The notes beneath the pieces were generated by a model, which was not told the DNA's origin, ran no database searches, and was given only the letters and a program-made list of their open reading frames with translations. Shown here piece after piece: positions 52,697 to 62,566 of a DNA stretch of 64,000 nucleotides; the first letter of the stretch is position 1; each line of letters starts with the position of its first letter. The DNA is from DATGKG01 sp963783145 (lineage in GTDB: Bacteria; Desulfobacterota; Binatia; Binatales; Binataceae). Made by a program: the position numbers and the translations under genes. The stretch is taken from positions 1,364,001 through 1,428,000 of the forward strand of contig CAWAMM010000002.1 of the NCBI GenBank assembly GCA_963783145.1, read 5' to 3'.

Positions 52697-53617
52697 ATGC
52701 TGACCGCGGCCGAGCAGCTCGAGCATCTCGAGCTCACTGCCCATCACGCTGGGCTGAAAGTTCCGGAAATCGTTCTCCCCGAGTCGCATCACATTGTCAT
52801 TCACAAGATGCGGTTCCATTACCTCGATTGGGGGACCGCCGGACGCCCGCCCATCCTGTTTCTCCATGGCGGCGGCCTCAACGCGCACACCTGGGACGTG
52901 GTATGCCTGATGCTGCGCCCCGATTATCACTGCCTCGCGCTCGATCAGCGTGGTCATGGCGACAGCGAATGGGAGCCGACCTCGGACTACAGCCATGAGA
53001 GCCAGGTCGGCGATGTGGAAGGCTTCATCGCCAAACTTCAGCTCGCGAAGCCACTGGTGGTGGCGCATTCGATGGGTGGATTCGCGGCGCTGGGCTACGC
53101 GCTCAAACACGCGTCGAGCCTGGGCGGACTGGTGCTGGTCGACGTGGGCCCGGAACTGAACTTCAGCGGCTCCAAGCGCATCCGCGATTTTATCAGTCAG
53201 GATCGGGTGCTGGACTCGGTCGACGATTTCGTCGAGCGCGCGATGGCGTTCAATCCCAAACGCAATCCAACCCTGCTGCGGCGCAGCCTGCTGCATAATC
53301 TGCGGCAACTGCCCAACGGCAAGTGGACCTGGAAACATGATCCCAATCGGATGTCGATGACGGGCGACTTCATGAAGGAGCGGCTCGCGCGGGCCCGGCA
53401 GATGCTCGACGACGCTCATCAGATAACCTGCCCGACCCTGATATTGCGTGGCGAACGGAGCGACGTCTTCACCGATGAGAACGCATCCAGGTTTGCCGCG
53501 GCAATCCCGCATGGCCGCTGGGTCAAAGTCCCCAACGCCGGGCATACGATTCAGGGCGACAATCCTTCGGGGCTGCTGGACGCGCTGACGCCCTTTTTCA
53601 GGGAAATCGGTCTTTAG
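52697..53617 (+). CDS. Alpha/beta-fold hydrolase
   Basis: A 306-residue hydrolase of the epoxide hydrolase/esterase type. The oxyanion motif is FLHGGGLNAHTWD. The nucleophile elbow VVAHSMGGFAAL has Ser as nucleophile, so it is an esterase or C-C hydrolase rather than an epoxide hydrolase. The acid is in LRGERSDVF, and the histidine in VPNAGHTIQGD. A cap domain of about 90 residues lies between. ATG at 52697 has AGGAG about ten bases upstream. Downstream are a thiolase and a CoA transferase, fitting a catabolic set. Confidence 0.87.
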   Translation: MLTAAEQLEHLELTAHHAGLKVPEIVLPESHHIVIHKMRFHYLDWGTAGRPPILFLHGGGLNAHTWDVVCLMLRPDYHCLALDQRGHGDSEWEPTSDYSHESQVGDVEGFIAKLQLAKPLVVAHSMGGFAALGYALKHASSLGGLVLVDVGPELNFSGSKRIRDFISQDRVLDSVDDFVERAMAFNPKRNPTLLRRSLLHNLRQLPNGKWTWKHDPNRMSMTGDFMKERLARARQMLDDAHQITCPTLILRGERSDVFTDENASRFAAAIPHGRWVKVPNAGHTIQGDNPSGLLDALTPFFREIGL

Positions 53618-53756
53618 CAGGATTTCAGCGCTTTCGCGCAGCACGCGCGCCCGCTAAATCATTCAGATCGGGAAAGCTGCCGCATGAGGCGCGGCATGGA
53701 CACTGGGTTTTCAAAATTCGAGACCGGGCCGCGGCTCGGCATAATGGAGGAACGTC

Positions 53757-54942
53757 ATGCGAGAGGTCGTGATTGTCGAGGCGGGCCGGTCGCCGATCGG
53801 TAAAAGGAAGGGCGCGCTGTCGAGCGCGCATCCCACCGAAATGCTGGCCCAGGTGATGGCCGAGGTGCTCAAGCGCGCGAAAGTCGCGCCGGCCACGGTT
53901 GGCCAGGTGGTCGGCGGATGCATCAACAAGGTCGGCGCGCAGGCGTTCAATGTAACCAGGACCGCGTGGCTGACTGCGGGCCTGTCACCCGACGTGGCCT
54001 GCTCGACCATCGATTCGCAATGCGGCTCCAGCCAGTTTGCAGTGAACCTCGCGGCGAACATGATCGCGTCGGGCGCCGAGGATATCGTGCTGGCGTGCGG
54101 GGTCGAGAACATGAGCCTGCTGCCGATCGGCTCGGATGCGGTCGCGGGCGCGCAGGCCGGCATGGGCAAGCCGATCACGCGCAAGTATCGGGAGCACTTC
54201 GAGTTCACCAGCCAGTTTGAAGGCGCCGAGCGTATCGCCACCAAGTACGGCATCACGCGCGATGATACCGACCACTTCGGCCTGGAATCGCAGCTTCGTG
54301 CCGCGCGCGCGATCTCCGAGGGACGTTTCGACTCGCAGATCGTGCCGGTCGAAGCCCCCATCATCCAGGAGGGCGGCGAACGCACCAGCCAGACGCGAGT
54401 GGTGACCCGCGACGAGGTCCCGCGCCAGACCAGCCTCGAGGCGCTCGCCACATTGAAGCCGGTGGCCAGGCCGGATGGTATCCATACCGCAGGCACCTCT
54501 TCGCAGGTTGCCGATGGCGCCGCGGCCGTCCTGCTTGATGACCGCCGAGAAGGCGCATGAGTTGGGCTTGCGCCCGCGCGCGCGAGTGCTCGAAACCTGC
54601 CTGGTCGGATGCGATCCGGTGCTGATGCTCGAAGGGCCGATTCCCGCCACCCGCAAGCTGCTCCAGCGGGCCGGCCTGAAGATCGGGGATATCGATGTCT
54701 TCGAAATCAACGAGGCGTTCGCATCAGTGGTGTTGAGCTGGGCGAAAACGTTGGGGCCGGACATGAAGCGGGTGAATCCGAATGGCGGCGCGATCGCCTT
54801 GGGGCATCCGCTCGGAGCGACCGGCTGCGGTTTGGTAACCAAGGCGGTCAACGAATTGGAGCGCTCGGGCGGCAAGCGCGCCATCATCACGATGTGCTGC
54901 GGCGGCGGCCTCGGCACCGGCACGCTGATCGAGCGCGTATAG
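53757..54942 (+). pseudogene. Acetyl-CoA acyltransferase (thiolase), interrupted by one frameshift
   Basis: Thiolases join or split acyl-CoA and acetyl-CoA. From ATG 53757 (GGAGG just before) the frame reads REVVIVEAGRSPIGKRKG, then the acyl-accepting Cys89 in IDSQCGSSQ, and GVENMS. Near 54534-54537 one extra T in CTGCTTGATG moves the frame, and translation would stop at 54560. The other frame continues MTAEKAHELGL, FEINEAFASVV, GHPLGATG and CCGGGLGTG to 54942. Without the extra base the protein is about 394 residues, normal for the family, and every catalytic residue is present. The break may be an assembly error. Confidence 0.88.
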
Positions 54943-54967
54943 AACGCGAGAGCAGAGAATGACAAGC

Positions 54968-54997
54968 GGGGCGGAGCCATTGGGCTTCGCCCCTTTT
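54968..54997 (+). terminator. Intrinsic terminator after the thiolase gene
   Basis: A GGGGCGGAGCC-type arm pairs with GGGCTTCGCCCC around a short loop, followed by TTTT. It starts 25 bp after the thiolase stop and separates it from the CoA-transferase gene. Confidence 0.65.
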
Positions 54998-55099
54998 GCG
55001 TCTGATGGAGGTCGGGCGGCCTTGACCGCAGCCATCGCTCTGGCTTAGCAGGTAGTTGGCAATCGTCGCCGGGCGACGGCTTCGCCAAAAGGAACCTGC

Positions 55100-56284
55100 A
55101 TGAGTCTGCCACTTGAGGGTTATCGCGTCATCGAGCTGTCGCAAATCTATGCGGGTCCCTACTGCGGACTCCAACTCGCCCATTTCGGCGCCGAGGTCAT
55201 CAAGGTCGAACCGCCCGGAACGGGAGAACTTCTGCGCAAGCGCCCGCCCGCCAAACACGGCACCAACTACGGCTTTCTGATGCTCAACGCCGGCAAGAAG
55301 TCCGTGTCCCTGAACCTTAAGGATCCGCGCGGCCGCGACATCCTGTTCCGGATGCTCGCCGATGCCGATGTCATCCTCGAAAACTACGCGCCAGGCGCGC
55401 TCGATCGCCTGGGCCTCGGCTATCAGGAACTCGCGCCGCGCTTCCCGCGTCTGGTCTATGCGTCCAGCAAAGGCTATGGCCCCGACAGCCGCTTCGCTCA
55501 GCTCGGCGCGATGGATTTCACGATTCAGGCGGCCTCCGGCATCATCAGCATGACTGGCTATGCTGACCGACCGGGTGTGCGCGTCAGCGCCGCCCTCATC
55601 GACACCAGCACGGGGATGCATCTCGCGGCCGGCATCCTAGCGGCGCTGCTGGAACGCGAGCGCACCGGCCGCGGGCGCAAGGTCGAGGTCGCGATGCTGG
55701 ACATCTGTATGCCCGCGATTAACGGCGCCCTCGGCGTCGCCCGTGACGGCTACAAGATCCGGCGCGTCGGCAACCGCCATCCGACTACCTGCCCTTGCAA
55801 TACTTATCCGTGCGCCGACGGCGAAATCTGGATTTACTGCCTCACCGAGGCGAACTGGCAGCAGCTCGCGCGCCTGATGGGGCGCGAGGAACTTATCGCG
55901 CATCCTGACTACAAGGATCACCAGAGCCGCTACAAGTTAGTCGACCAGCTCGACGCGATGGTCGGCGAATGGACCTCGACCTACAAACGCAACGAACTCG
56001 TCGCGCTGCTCCTCGCGAACAGCATCCCATGCGCCCCGGTGCGTGAAGTCGATGAGGTCGCCGCCGATCCCGAACTCGCCGAGCGCCATGTGGTCCGCGA
56101 CGGCACCATCGCCGAGCACAGCGACATCAAGGTCCTCGGCTCCGCCATCAAGATGTCCGGCTTGCGTGGCGACGAAATCCCGCCGCATGTGCCCGGCCTC
56201 GGCGAGCATACTGCCGAGGTTTTACAGAGCCTCGGCATCTTAGCTGACGAGCTGGAAGCATTGCGCGCCGACGGCGTGATCTGA
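55100..56284 (+). CDS. CaiB/BaiF family CoA transferase
   Basis: A 394-residue class III CoA transferase, which moves CoA between carboxylic acids through an aspartyl-CoA thioester. The opening GYRVIELSQIYAGPYCGLQLAHFGAEVIKVEPPG is classic. The catalytic aspartate is in LGAMDFTIQAASG, and NAGKKSVSLNLKDPRG and ADVILENYAPG are conserved. The substrate acid cannot be read from sequence. ATG at 55100. An LLM-family oxidoreductase gene follows 12 bp later, so the two are likely co-transcribed. Confidence 0.91.
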   Translation: MSLPLEGYRVIELSQIYAGPYCGLQLAHFGAEVIKVEPPGTGELLRKRPPAKHGTNYGFLMLNAGKKSVSLNLKDPRGRDILFRMLADADVILENYAPGALDRLGLGYQELAPRFPRLVYASSKGYGPDSRFAQLGAMDFTIQAASGIISMTGYADRPGVRVSAALIDTSTGMHLAAGILAALLERERTGRGRKVEVAMLDICMPAINGALGVARDGYKIRRVGNRHPTTCPCNTYPCADGEIWIYCLTEANWQQLARLMGREELIAHPDYKDHQSRYKLVDQLDAMVGEWTSTYKRNELVALLLANSIPCAPVREVDEVAADPELAERHVVRDGTIAEHSDIKVLGSAIKMSGLRGDEIPPHVPGLGEHTAEVLQSLGILADELEALRADGVI

Positions 56285-56296
56285 TTGGTGTCCACG

Positions 56297-57169
56297 ATGA
56301 AGACCGGAATTCTCTTTACTGTTAACGAGCATACCGTCGATCCGGCGAGCCTCGCACGCAAGATGGAAGCGCTCGGGTTCGAGTCGCTATGGATTCCGGA
56401 ACACGCAATCATCCCGGTGAACACCACGACTCCGTTGCCCGAGTCGCCGCCGGGTCAGGGCCGGATTCCCGAAGTCTATTCGCATATCTGCGATCCGTTC
56501 ATCGCGATGGCGCTTGCCGCGGCGGTGACGACGCGGCTTAAGCTGGCGACCGGGGTGATGCTGGTGCCGGAGCGCAATCCGATCGTGGCCGCCAAGGAGA
56601 TCGCGACGCTCGATTACTTTTCAGGCGGTCGCGTAATGCTCGGGATCGGTGCGGGTTGGCTTAAAGAGGAGTCGGAAATCCTCGGCGTCGATTTTCCCCA
56701 TCGATGGAGCCAGACCAAAGAGTACGTGGCCTCGATGCGTGAGCTATGGACCAGGCCTGAAGCATCGTTCAGCGGCAAATACGTCAATTTCCCGCCGGTG
56801 CGGATGTACCCCAAACCGGCGCAGGCGGGTGGTCCGCCGATCCTGATCGGGAGCAAGGACAAGAACGCCTTGCGCTGGGTCGCGCGATGGGGCGATGGAT
56901 GGTGTCCAATCTTTCTGCCGCCGCCGGTCTTGCGCGACGAGCTCAGCAAGCTGCGCGGCGAGTGTGAGAGTGCGAGTCGTGACTTCGCTCGCCTCGATAT
57001 CACGATCATGAAGCGCGAATTGCGCGGTGATCGCGCGAGCGTGCAGCGCGGGTTGCGCGAGTACGAGGATGCCGGCGCGCATCGCTTCGTAATCATGCAG
57101 ATCGGCTCGCGGATGACCGCCGCGACCTACGAAGCCGAACTCGAACGCCTCGCCACGCTTTACGTTTAG
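56297..57169 (+). CDS. LLM-class oxidoreductase, probably F420-dependent
   Basis: A 290-residue luciferase-like TIM-barrel enzyme. The family signature LDYFSGGRVMLGIGAGWLKEES is present, as are LWIPEHAIIP near the start and PPILIGSKDKNALRWVARWGDGW. These match the F420-dependent branch often annotated from actinobacteria and Binatota. ATG at 56297 is preferred to a TTG 12 bases earlier. It follows the CoA transferase gene closely. Substrate is unknown. Confidence 0.86.
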   Translation: MKTGILFTVNEHTVDPASLARKMEALGFESLWIPEHAIIPVNTTTPLPESPPGQGRIPEVYSHICDPFIAMALAAAVTTRLKLATGVMLVPERNPIVAAKEIATLDYFSGGRVMLGIGAGWLKEESEILGVDFPHRWSQTKEYVASMRELWTRPEASFSGKYVNFPPVRMYPKPAQAGGPPILIGSKDKNALRWVARWGDGWCPIFLPPPVLRDELSKLRGECESASRDFARLDITIMKRELRGDRASVQRGLREYEDAGAHRFVIMQIGSRMTAATYEAELERLATLYV

Positions 57170-57502
57170 TCGCGGCCAGACATCGACAAGGCGATGGCGC
57201 CGGCCCAGGTCTGGTAACCAACGATCGCACACGGGGCGGCGGCGGTGCTTCCAGGCTAACGCTGCCGCTCCGCGTTTCTGCCCGCCAGACCGCTCGTCCA
57301 AACCATCCGGGAATCTGACGACCTGAATCCCGGCTCTACCGACCTTCCGCCCAGCTCACCTGCGATCTGCCTTCTTTTCTTGATAAGCCGCTCGGCAGCA
57401 AAAGATCTGGCCGGCCAAACCAGTCTTCACCACCAGATGAACATCGTAGACATCTATTGAAGCGATTATTCCAAGGCTTATTTGCAATATCATCTTTAAT
57501 TC

Positions 57503-57532
57503 GCTAAGACCTATCTAGAACTAGCTAAGATA
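57503..57532 (+). promoter_or_regulatory. Possible operator upstream of the cyclase-AAA gene
   Basis: GCTAAGA occurs at 57503-57509 and again at 57524-57530, exactly 21 bp apart (two helical turns). An imperfect palindrome (TATCT 57512-57516, AGATA 57528-57532) overlaps it. The stretch 57440-57545 is AT-rich against a GC-rich background. The rest of the 57170-57598 gap holds no gene I can support. Confidence 0.35.
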
Positions 57533-57598
57533 AGCACTAACCTCGCGGCGATACACTCGTAGTCAGAGTCGTTTTCCCGCGTCGAAGTGACTTCAGCT

Positions 57599-60500
57599 AT
57601 GGCGCAGTCAGGAATTGTCACACTTCTCTACACCGACCTCGTCAATTCGACTGGTCATTTGCAGCGAATAGGCGATGAGAGCGGCGCGGACGTCTTTCAG
57701 ACCCACCACAATCTAATCTCCGAAGCGCTTTCGCGGTGCGGAGGCGAGGAAATCCAGTGGCTCGGCGATGGGGTGCTGGCGGCATTTACTTCGACCGCGG
57801 ACGCGGTGCGGTGCGCCATCAGCATCGAACAGAGCGCGCGTCGTCCGCACAGCGGCACTCGTTTCGAGATCCGAATCGGGATTCACGTGGGCGAGGTGCT
57901 GCGGCGCGAAGAAGGATACTTCGGCATCCCGGTAGTGACCGCGCGCGGTTTGTGCGATCGCGCATCCAGCGGCCAAATCCTGTGCAGCCGTTTAGTTGCG
58001 GAGGTTCTGTCGTCGCGCCAGGCTTTCAGCTTTCGCGACCTCGGCGCTTTGCAATTGAAGGGGATCGCCACGCCGGTCGGCGCGTGCGAGCTGGTTTATG
58101 AACGAAGCAACCCGGCCGCGATGCTCAATCGGACTCCCTTTGTCGGCCGCGAAGCGCAGTTGGAGCAGTTGTCGGCCGGGCTCAAGAACGCGTTGCACGG
58201 CAGTGGCTCGATCGCGATGCTGCGCGGCGAGCCAGGCATCGGCAAAACCCGCACCCTGGAGAAGTTTTCGGATTACGCGCGCCAGAACGGCGCGACCGTG
58301 TTGCTGGGCGCGTGTTACGACGGCGAATGGCAACCTCCCTATGGTCCCTTCGGCGAAGCGATCAGCGAATATGCACGCAAAGCGCCCCGTGAGTTCGAGG
58401 CCGCGATCGGGACGCGCGCGTCGATCCTTTCGCGCATCGCGCCGGCGCTGCGCGGTTTGAAAGGAGAACCGCCCGAAGCGACCAGTGCGGACAAGGAAGA
58501 GGAGCGCTTTCGCTTGTTCGACGCGGTATCGCAGTTCTTCATCGCGGTTTCCCAGCAGGCGCCGCTGGTGCTGGTACTGGACGACCTGCACTGGGCCGAT
58601 CGTGGCACGGTGGCGATGCTGATTCACGTCGCGCATTTTGTCCCCAACCATGCGATCTTCCTCATTGGGGCGTACCGCGACGCCGAAGTTGGCCGCAAGC
58701 ATCCACTCACAGATGCACTCGCGGGGATCCGGCGACTGAAGAACTTCGACAGCATCACTCTCAGTGGCCTGAAGAGCGGCGAGCTGGCCGACTTGCTGGA
58801 GCAGGTCGCGGATAAGAGCGCTCCGGAGCAACTGGTGAAAGTGCTGCGCGAGACGACCGAAGGCAATCCCCTGTTCATTCGGGAAGTTTTGCTTCATTTG
58901 CTGGAAGAAGGGAAAATTTTGCGCGAGGGCCAGGGCTGGACTTCGAGGCTGAGCGCGGAGGAACTCGATATTCCAGAGAGTGTCCGCCAGGTCATCGGCG
59001 GGCGGCTCTCGAGACTTTCCGAAGCAGCCAATCAGCTCCTGAAGATTGCATCGGCATTCAATGGTTCGTTCTCATTTGAGGTTGCCGCGTCGGTGGCGAA
59101 TCTGGATGAAAACGCCGCATTGGATGCGATCGATGAAGCCTTGGAAGCCCAGATCCTGCGACCCGGAGTCAACTCTGAGTTGTTCGACTTCACCCACGCG
59201 ACCATCAGGCACACGCTCTATGCGGAGCTGAATTCGTCGCGCCGGGTCCGGCTGCATCGGAAAATCGCCGAGGAGATGGAGCGCTTCTGGGGCGAGCGCG
59301 CGACCGAGCACGCCGCCGAAGTAGCCTACCAGTATTGGCGCGGCGCCGCGGCTTCCGGTGCGGTTCGGGGCGCGGATTACGCCATTGCGGCGGCCAACAA
59401 TGCCCACGCAGCCTGCGCGCACGACGAGGCCGCCGCATTTCTTCGCATCGCGCTGGAATTGCTCGCGGTCGAAGATCAGCGCCGGCCGCGTTTGCTGGGC
59501 CGCTGGGCGGTGGCGCTGACCTGGACGCTGAATGCGGAGGAGGCGCTGAAGGCGGCACGTGAGGCCGGCGAATTGATCGCGGCTTCCGAGGGAACTCTCG
59601 CCGCGACCGAGTACTACGATCAAACCGCGCGAACGATGCTTCACGCGGGACTCACCCCTGGCGCGTGGGCGCTGGCACAAGAAGGATTACGTTTGATTGG
59701 AGATAGACGCGACATCACGTGGGCCAGCCTGACCGAAATCGACATCAATCGACAGGAGGCCGAAGACCCGGACAACCCCGGTATTCGCATCGATTCCGCG
59801 GAAAACCGGGAGTTATACGCGACGCTCAAAGGTCTTCCGCGCGAACAGCTGCGCACCCGAAATTTCGATCCGCCGTTTGAATCGCGCGCGGAAATCATCC
59901 GCGACGCTGCTCCCCCCGCGACCGCGTTGTTCATTCTGGCCGGTGACTACCGGCGCAGTCTGCCGCTTCTGCAAGGGGAGGCGGCGGAAAATGAAAAAAG
60001 TGGCGCGATCGCGCGCGCGGTGCGGGCCTGGGCCGACCTCGCGCGGTGCCACAACGCGCTGGGTGAATTTGCCGAGGGGCGCGCCGCGCTCGATCGTGCC
60101 GGCTCGTTGTCGGCGCGCATGATGAGTCCTCCCGCGCTCGGACTGCTCAGTTTGGTCGCAGCCAAAGGCGAGCTGCTGTACGCGATCGACGATGATTGGC
60201 AGCAGCTTTTCACCGATGCCGCCGCAGGTGCATTCATCCAGGCCCCGCGCCCGGAAAGCAAATGGGCCTCGGCCATGATCAATGCTTACGTGTCTTACCT
60301 GCTCGCTAAAATCAATCAGCCGGAGATGGCCATGCAGCGATTAAGTTTGCTGCCCGCGGCCCTCGAGCGGGGCGCCGCCTGGGCAAGGACTTACTGCGCA
60401 ACGGCGTGTATCGCGGGCGCCACGCTGTGGGTGCTCAATCGAACCGATCACGCCGAGGTCGTTGAGCGGAGCATCCGCGAGAAAGTGGTGGGCCCTGACT

Positions 60501-60811
60501 TTCGTTCTCCAATGAGCGACAGCCGTTTGTCCCTGGCCCGTCTGTGCGCGCTCCAGGGCCGGTACGAGGAGGCCTCGGATTGGTTCGCCAAAGCGCGTGA
60601 GGTCCTCGACGCGCAAGGAGCGAAGCCGCTGCGTGCGATCGCTGACTATGATGAAGCGCTGATGTACCTGCGCCGGGGCGCATCGCGAGATGCCGCGCGA
60701 GCGGAGCCGTTCCTCGCGGCGGCACTAAAACAATTTCGCGCCTATGGCATGTCTGGATGGCTTCGCCAGGCCGAGGAGTACGGACAGTCGGCCTCGGCTT
60801 CGCATGCGTAG
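57599..60811 (+). CDS. Cyclase-homology/AAA-ATPase/TPR regulator
   Basis: A 1070-residue protein. Residues 1-180 form a class III nucleotide cyclase homology domain with both metal aspartates (Asp13 in YTDLVNST, Asp57 in WLGDGVL). The adenine-selecting lysine is Gln53, and the usual asparagine near VVTARGLCD is missing, so cyclase activity is doubtful. Residues about 190-450 form an AAA16-type ATPase: GEPGIGKT Walker A, VLVLDDLHWAD Walker B. The remaining ~600 residues are helical and TPR-like. No DNA-binding domain is seen. Such proteins are common in soil bacteria and act as signal integrators. I start at ATG 57599; GTG 57587 is possible. Confidence 0.8.
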   Translation: MAQSGIVTLLYTDLVNSTGHLQRIGDESGADVFQTHHNLISEALSRCGGEEIQWLGDGVLAAFTSTADAVRCAISIEQSARRPHSGTRFEIRIGIHVGEVLRREEGYFGIPVVTARGLCDRASSGQILCSRLVAEVLSSRQAFSFRDLGALQLKGIATPVGACELVYERSNPAAMLNRTPFVGREAQLEQLSAGLKNALHGSGSIAMLRGEPGIGKTRTLEKFSDYARQNGATVLLGACYDGEWQPPYGPFGEAISEYARKAPREFEAAIGTRASILSRIAPALRGLKGEPPEATSADKEEERFRLFDAVSQFFIAVSQQAPLVLVLDDLHWADRGTVAMLIHVAHFVPNHAIFLIGAYRDAEVGRKHPLTDALAGIRRLKNFDSITLSGLKSGELADLLEQVADKSAPEQLVKVLRETTEGNPLFIREVLLHLLEEGKILREGQGWTSRLSAEELDIPESVRQVIGGRLSRLSEAANQLLKIASAFNGSFSFEVAASVANLDENAALDAIDEALEAQILRPGVNSELFDFTHATIRHTLYAELNSSRRVRLHRKIAEEMERFWGERATEHAAEVAYQYWRGAAASGAVRGADYAIAAANNAHAACAHDEAAAFLRIALELLAVEDQRRPRLLGRWAVALTWTLNAEEALKAAREAGELIAASEGTLAATEYYDQTARTMLHAGLTPGAWALAQEGLRLIGDRRDITWASLTEIDINRQEAEDPDNPGIRIDSAENRELYATLKGLPREQLRTRNFDPPFESRAEIIRDAAPPATALFILAGDYRRSLPLLQGEAAENEKSGAIARAVRAWADLARCHNALGEFAEGRAALDRAGSLSARMMSPPALGLLSLVAAKGELLYAIDDDWQQLFTDAAAGAFIQAPRPESKWASAMINAYVSYLLAKINQPEMAMQRLSLLPAALERGAAWARTYCATACIAGATLWVLNRTDHAEVVERSIREKVVGPDFRSPMSDSRLSLARLCALQGRYEEASDWFAKAREVLDAQGAKPLRAIADYDEALMYLRRGASRDAARAEPFLAAALKQFRAYGMSGWLRQAEEYGQSASASHA

Positions 60812-60820
60812 GACCACCGG

Positions 60821-61276
60821 CTATTGACGATCACTGCCAGGCACCGGCGCAAACTCGATCACCGGGATCTCCCTTCGGGTTCTCCTCTCATAGTTCGAAT
60901 ATCCCGGATATAGCTGCAGCATTTCCCTCCAGATGCGACTTCTTTCGGAATCTTCCAGGAAGCGCGCCCGATAGGGGCGTTTAGTTCCACCGATCTGAAT
61001 CTGCGCGGTCGGATTCGCGCTGAGGTTCAAGCACCAAAACGGCGCTCTGTCGTTCCCCAGGAAGGAGCCGACTACATATACTCTCTCGCCATCTTGCCAC
61101 TGGAGGAGCGCCGTACTCCTCGCCTGACCGGTGCGCCTGCCGATGGTGGTAAGGACCAGCATGTTTTTCCCAAGGCCGAAGACTTTGCCCCCGAAGCCGT
61201 CAAACATAACGTACAGTTGCGCGTGCATTCGTCCGAAGATTTTCAGGACAAATGTTTTGAATGCGAGGCTGTTCAT
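60821..61276 (-). CDS. Ddn-like deazaflavin (F420)-dependent nitroreductase family protein
   Basis: A 151-residue split-barrel protein of the Ddn family, named for the mycobacterial F420-dependent quinone reductase that activates nitroimidazole drugs. The family stretch is LVLTTIGRRTGQARSTALL, then FLGNDRAPFWCLNLSANPTAQIQIGG, and YRARFLEDSERSRIW. These bind the F420 phosphate and deazaflavin ring. ATG at 61274-61276 lies 17 bp after the nucleotidyltransferase stop and gives the common length. It likely reduces quinones or unsaturated lipids at the membrane. It converges on the cyclase gene with a 9-bp gap. Confidence 0.85.
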   Translation of the reverse strand: MNSLAFKTFVLKIFGRMHAQLYVMFDGFGGKVFGLGKNMLVLTTIGRRTGQARSTALLQWQDGERVYVVGSFLGNDRAPFWCLNLSANPTAQIQIGGTKRPYRARFLEDSERSRIWREMLQLYPGYSNYERRTRREIPVIEFAPVPGSDRQ

Positions 61277-61292
61277 TGCGGAGATTAGGCGA

Positions 61293-62447
61293 TTAACTTC
61301 GTCGCCGATCAAACAGCATGCCACCATGCCTAAGCACTACGGAAAACGGGCGGGCCAGGTAGTACAGAGGATACAGCGCGACCGGAAGCGGCATTAACTC
61401 GCGGTCACTCAGCTTGGGCGCCGCGATTCGCTCGATGAGGTAGCGGAGGCGGCCGCCGAGCGGTTGGATGGTTCCCAACGCAATCCGCCATTCAGCGAAT
61501 GCGCTATCACGCGCCGGATCGAATAGGTGCCTCCTCACCGTCCGGCTGAGCGCCGTGACATGTGAATCGTGCCGCGCGGCCTCGAGCAATTGCGCCGGGA
61601 CCTCGCACAGCGATAGCGAAGCGGCGAGATCAACCCCCAGGAGAACCATCCTCAAGCTGCCGATGCGGCGTGCCTCATCCACTAAACCATCCAGATCTGC
61701 CGGCGCCGATGCGGCGAGCAGACGGGCGAAATCGGAGACGTGGCCAAGTGTGGTCCAGCCATGCTTGGAACCGTGGCAGGCTTGAAAGAGAATTGCGTCG
61801 CGACGCCCGAGGGCGCGCACGCGTCTGCCGGGCAGTTCGATCTCGACGGTCCGCTGCCAGACCGGCTCGCCTTCGGGCGCAAAGGGGAAGTAGGACGGCG
61901 CCAAGCGCCAGTGCAAGTCCACGATATTATCGTCGCGTGCGAAATTCAGCGCGACGTCGGGGAAAAATCCGCTGGCGATCGCTTTCTCATCGTAAGCTGA
62001 GGAGGTGTAGCCGATACGAGCAAGGGTCCTGGCAGCACGCGCCAGGTCTGATTGATGGACCATCACATCCAGGTCGGAAAAAACCCGCAGCGCCAGATCG
62101 CCGTATGCAGCCAGCGCCAGGGTCGGACCTTTAATCGCGATGGCAGCGACTCCGTCAGCATCGAGGGAAGCGAAAATGTTTTCCGCGCAGCTCGCCAACC
62201 GAAGGCATCGGCGCGCATTCGCCGCATAGCTTAGGCGAAGCTTTTGCGCGACTTCCGAGGGGAGATAATCGCGCTCGCCGTACAAGGAGGCACTCACCAA
62301 TGGCGTCACGCAGTTGCGATCCGCAAGCGCAACGAATCGATCCCAGTTGATGCCGCTGTCAATCGGCGCCGGGCTAATTGTCGGCCCGGTCAAAGGAGCC
62401 GACGCTGCACAGCATCGGAGTAGAAGCTCGATCTCCCGGTCCAGCAT
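61293..62447 (-). CDS. Nucleotidyltransferase-family protein (PF14907 type)
   Basis: A 384-residue protein of the uncharacterised nucleotidyltransferase group (NTP_transf_5). The core YGDLALRVFSDLDVMV holds the metal-binding D-x-D (FSDLDV) with an upstream Lys (IAIKGPTLAL). NIVDLHWRL and FQACHGSKHGWTTL are further family points. Members occur next to lasso-peptide and other peptide-modification genes, and with exopolysaccharide genes. The target here is unknown. ATG at 62445-62447. It is divergent from an ABC exporter gene across 119 bp that contains a CCGGCG/CGCCGG hairpin, and is followed by the Ddn-like gene. Confidence 0.78.
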   Translation of the reverse strand: MLDREIELLLRCCAASAPLTGPTISPAPIDSGINWDRFVALADRNCVTPLVSASLYGERDYLPSEVAQKLRLSYAANARRCLRLASCAENIFASLDADGVAAIAIKGPTLALAAYGDLALRVFSDLDVMVHQSDLARAARTLARIGYTSSAYDEKAIASGFFPDVALNFARDDNIVDLHWRLAPSYFPFAPEGEPVWQRTVEIELPGRRVRALGRRDAILFQACHGSKHGWTTLGHVSDFARLLAASAPADLDGLVDEARRIGSLRMVLLGVDLAASLSLCEVPAQLLEAARHDSHVTALSRTVRRHLFDPARDSAFAEWRIALGTIQPLGGRLRYLIERIAAPKLSDRELMPLPVALYPLYYLARPFSVVLRHGGMLFDRRRS

Positions 62448-62566
62448 CAGATAAACACCCGCGCCCTCCTGTTTATACGAATTTTGAACCGGCGCACACG
62501 CCGGCGACGGCTTGGGCTGGATCGCACCTTGGAATATCCTTTTTCGCGGATGATTCTCCCCGACGC

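Noticed and set aside
52586..53644. Long minus-strand open frame opposite the hydrolase gene
   Set aside because: It is antisense to a gene with a complete catalytic triad and shows no domain; high GC keeps such frames open by chance.
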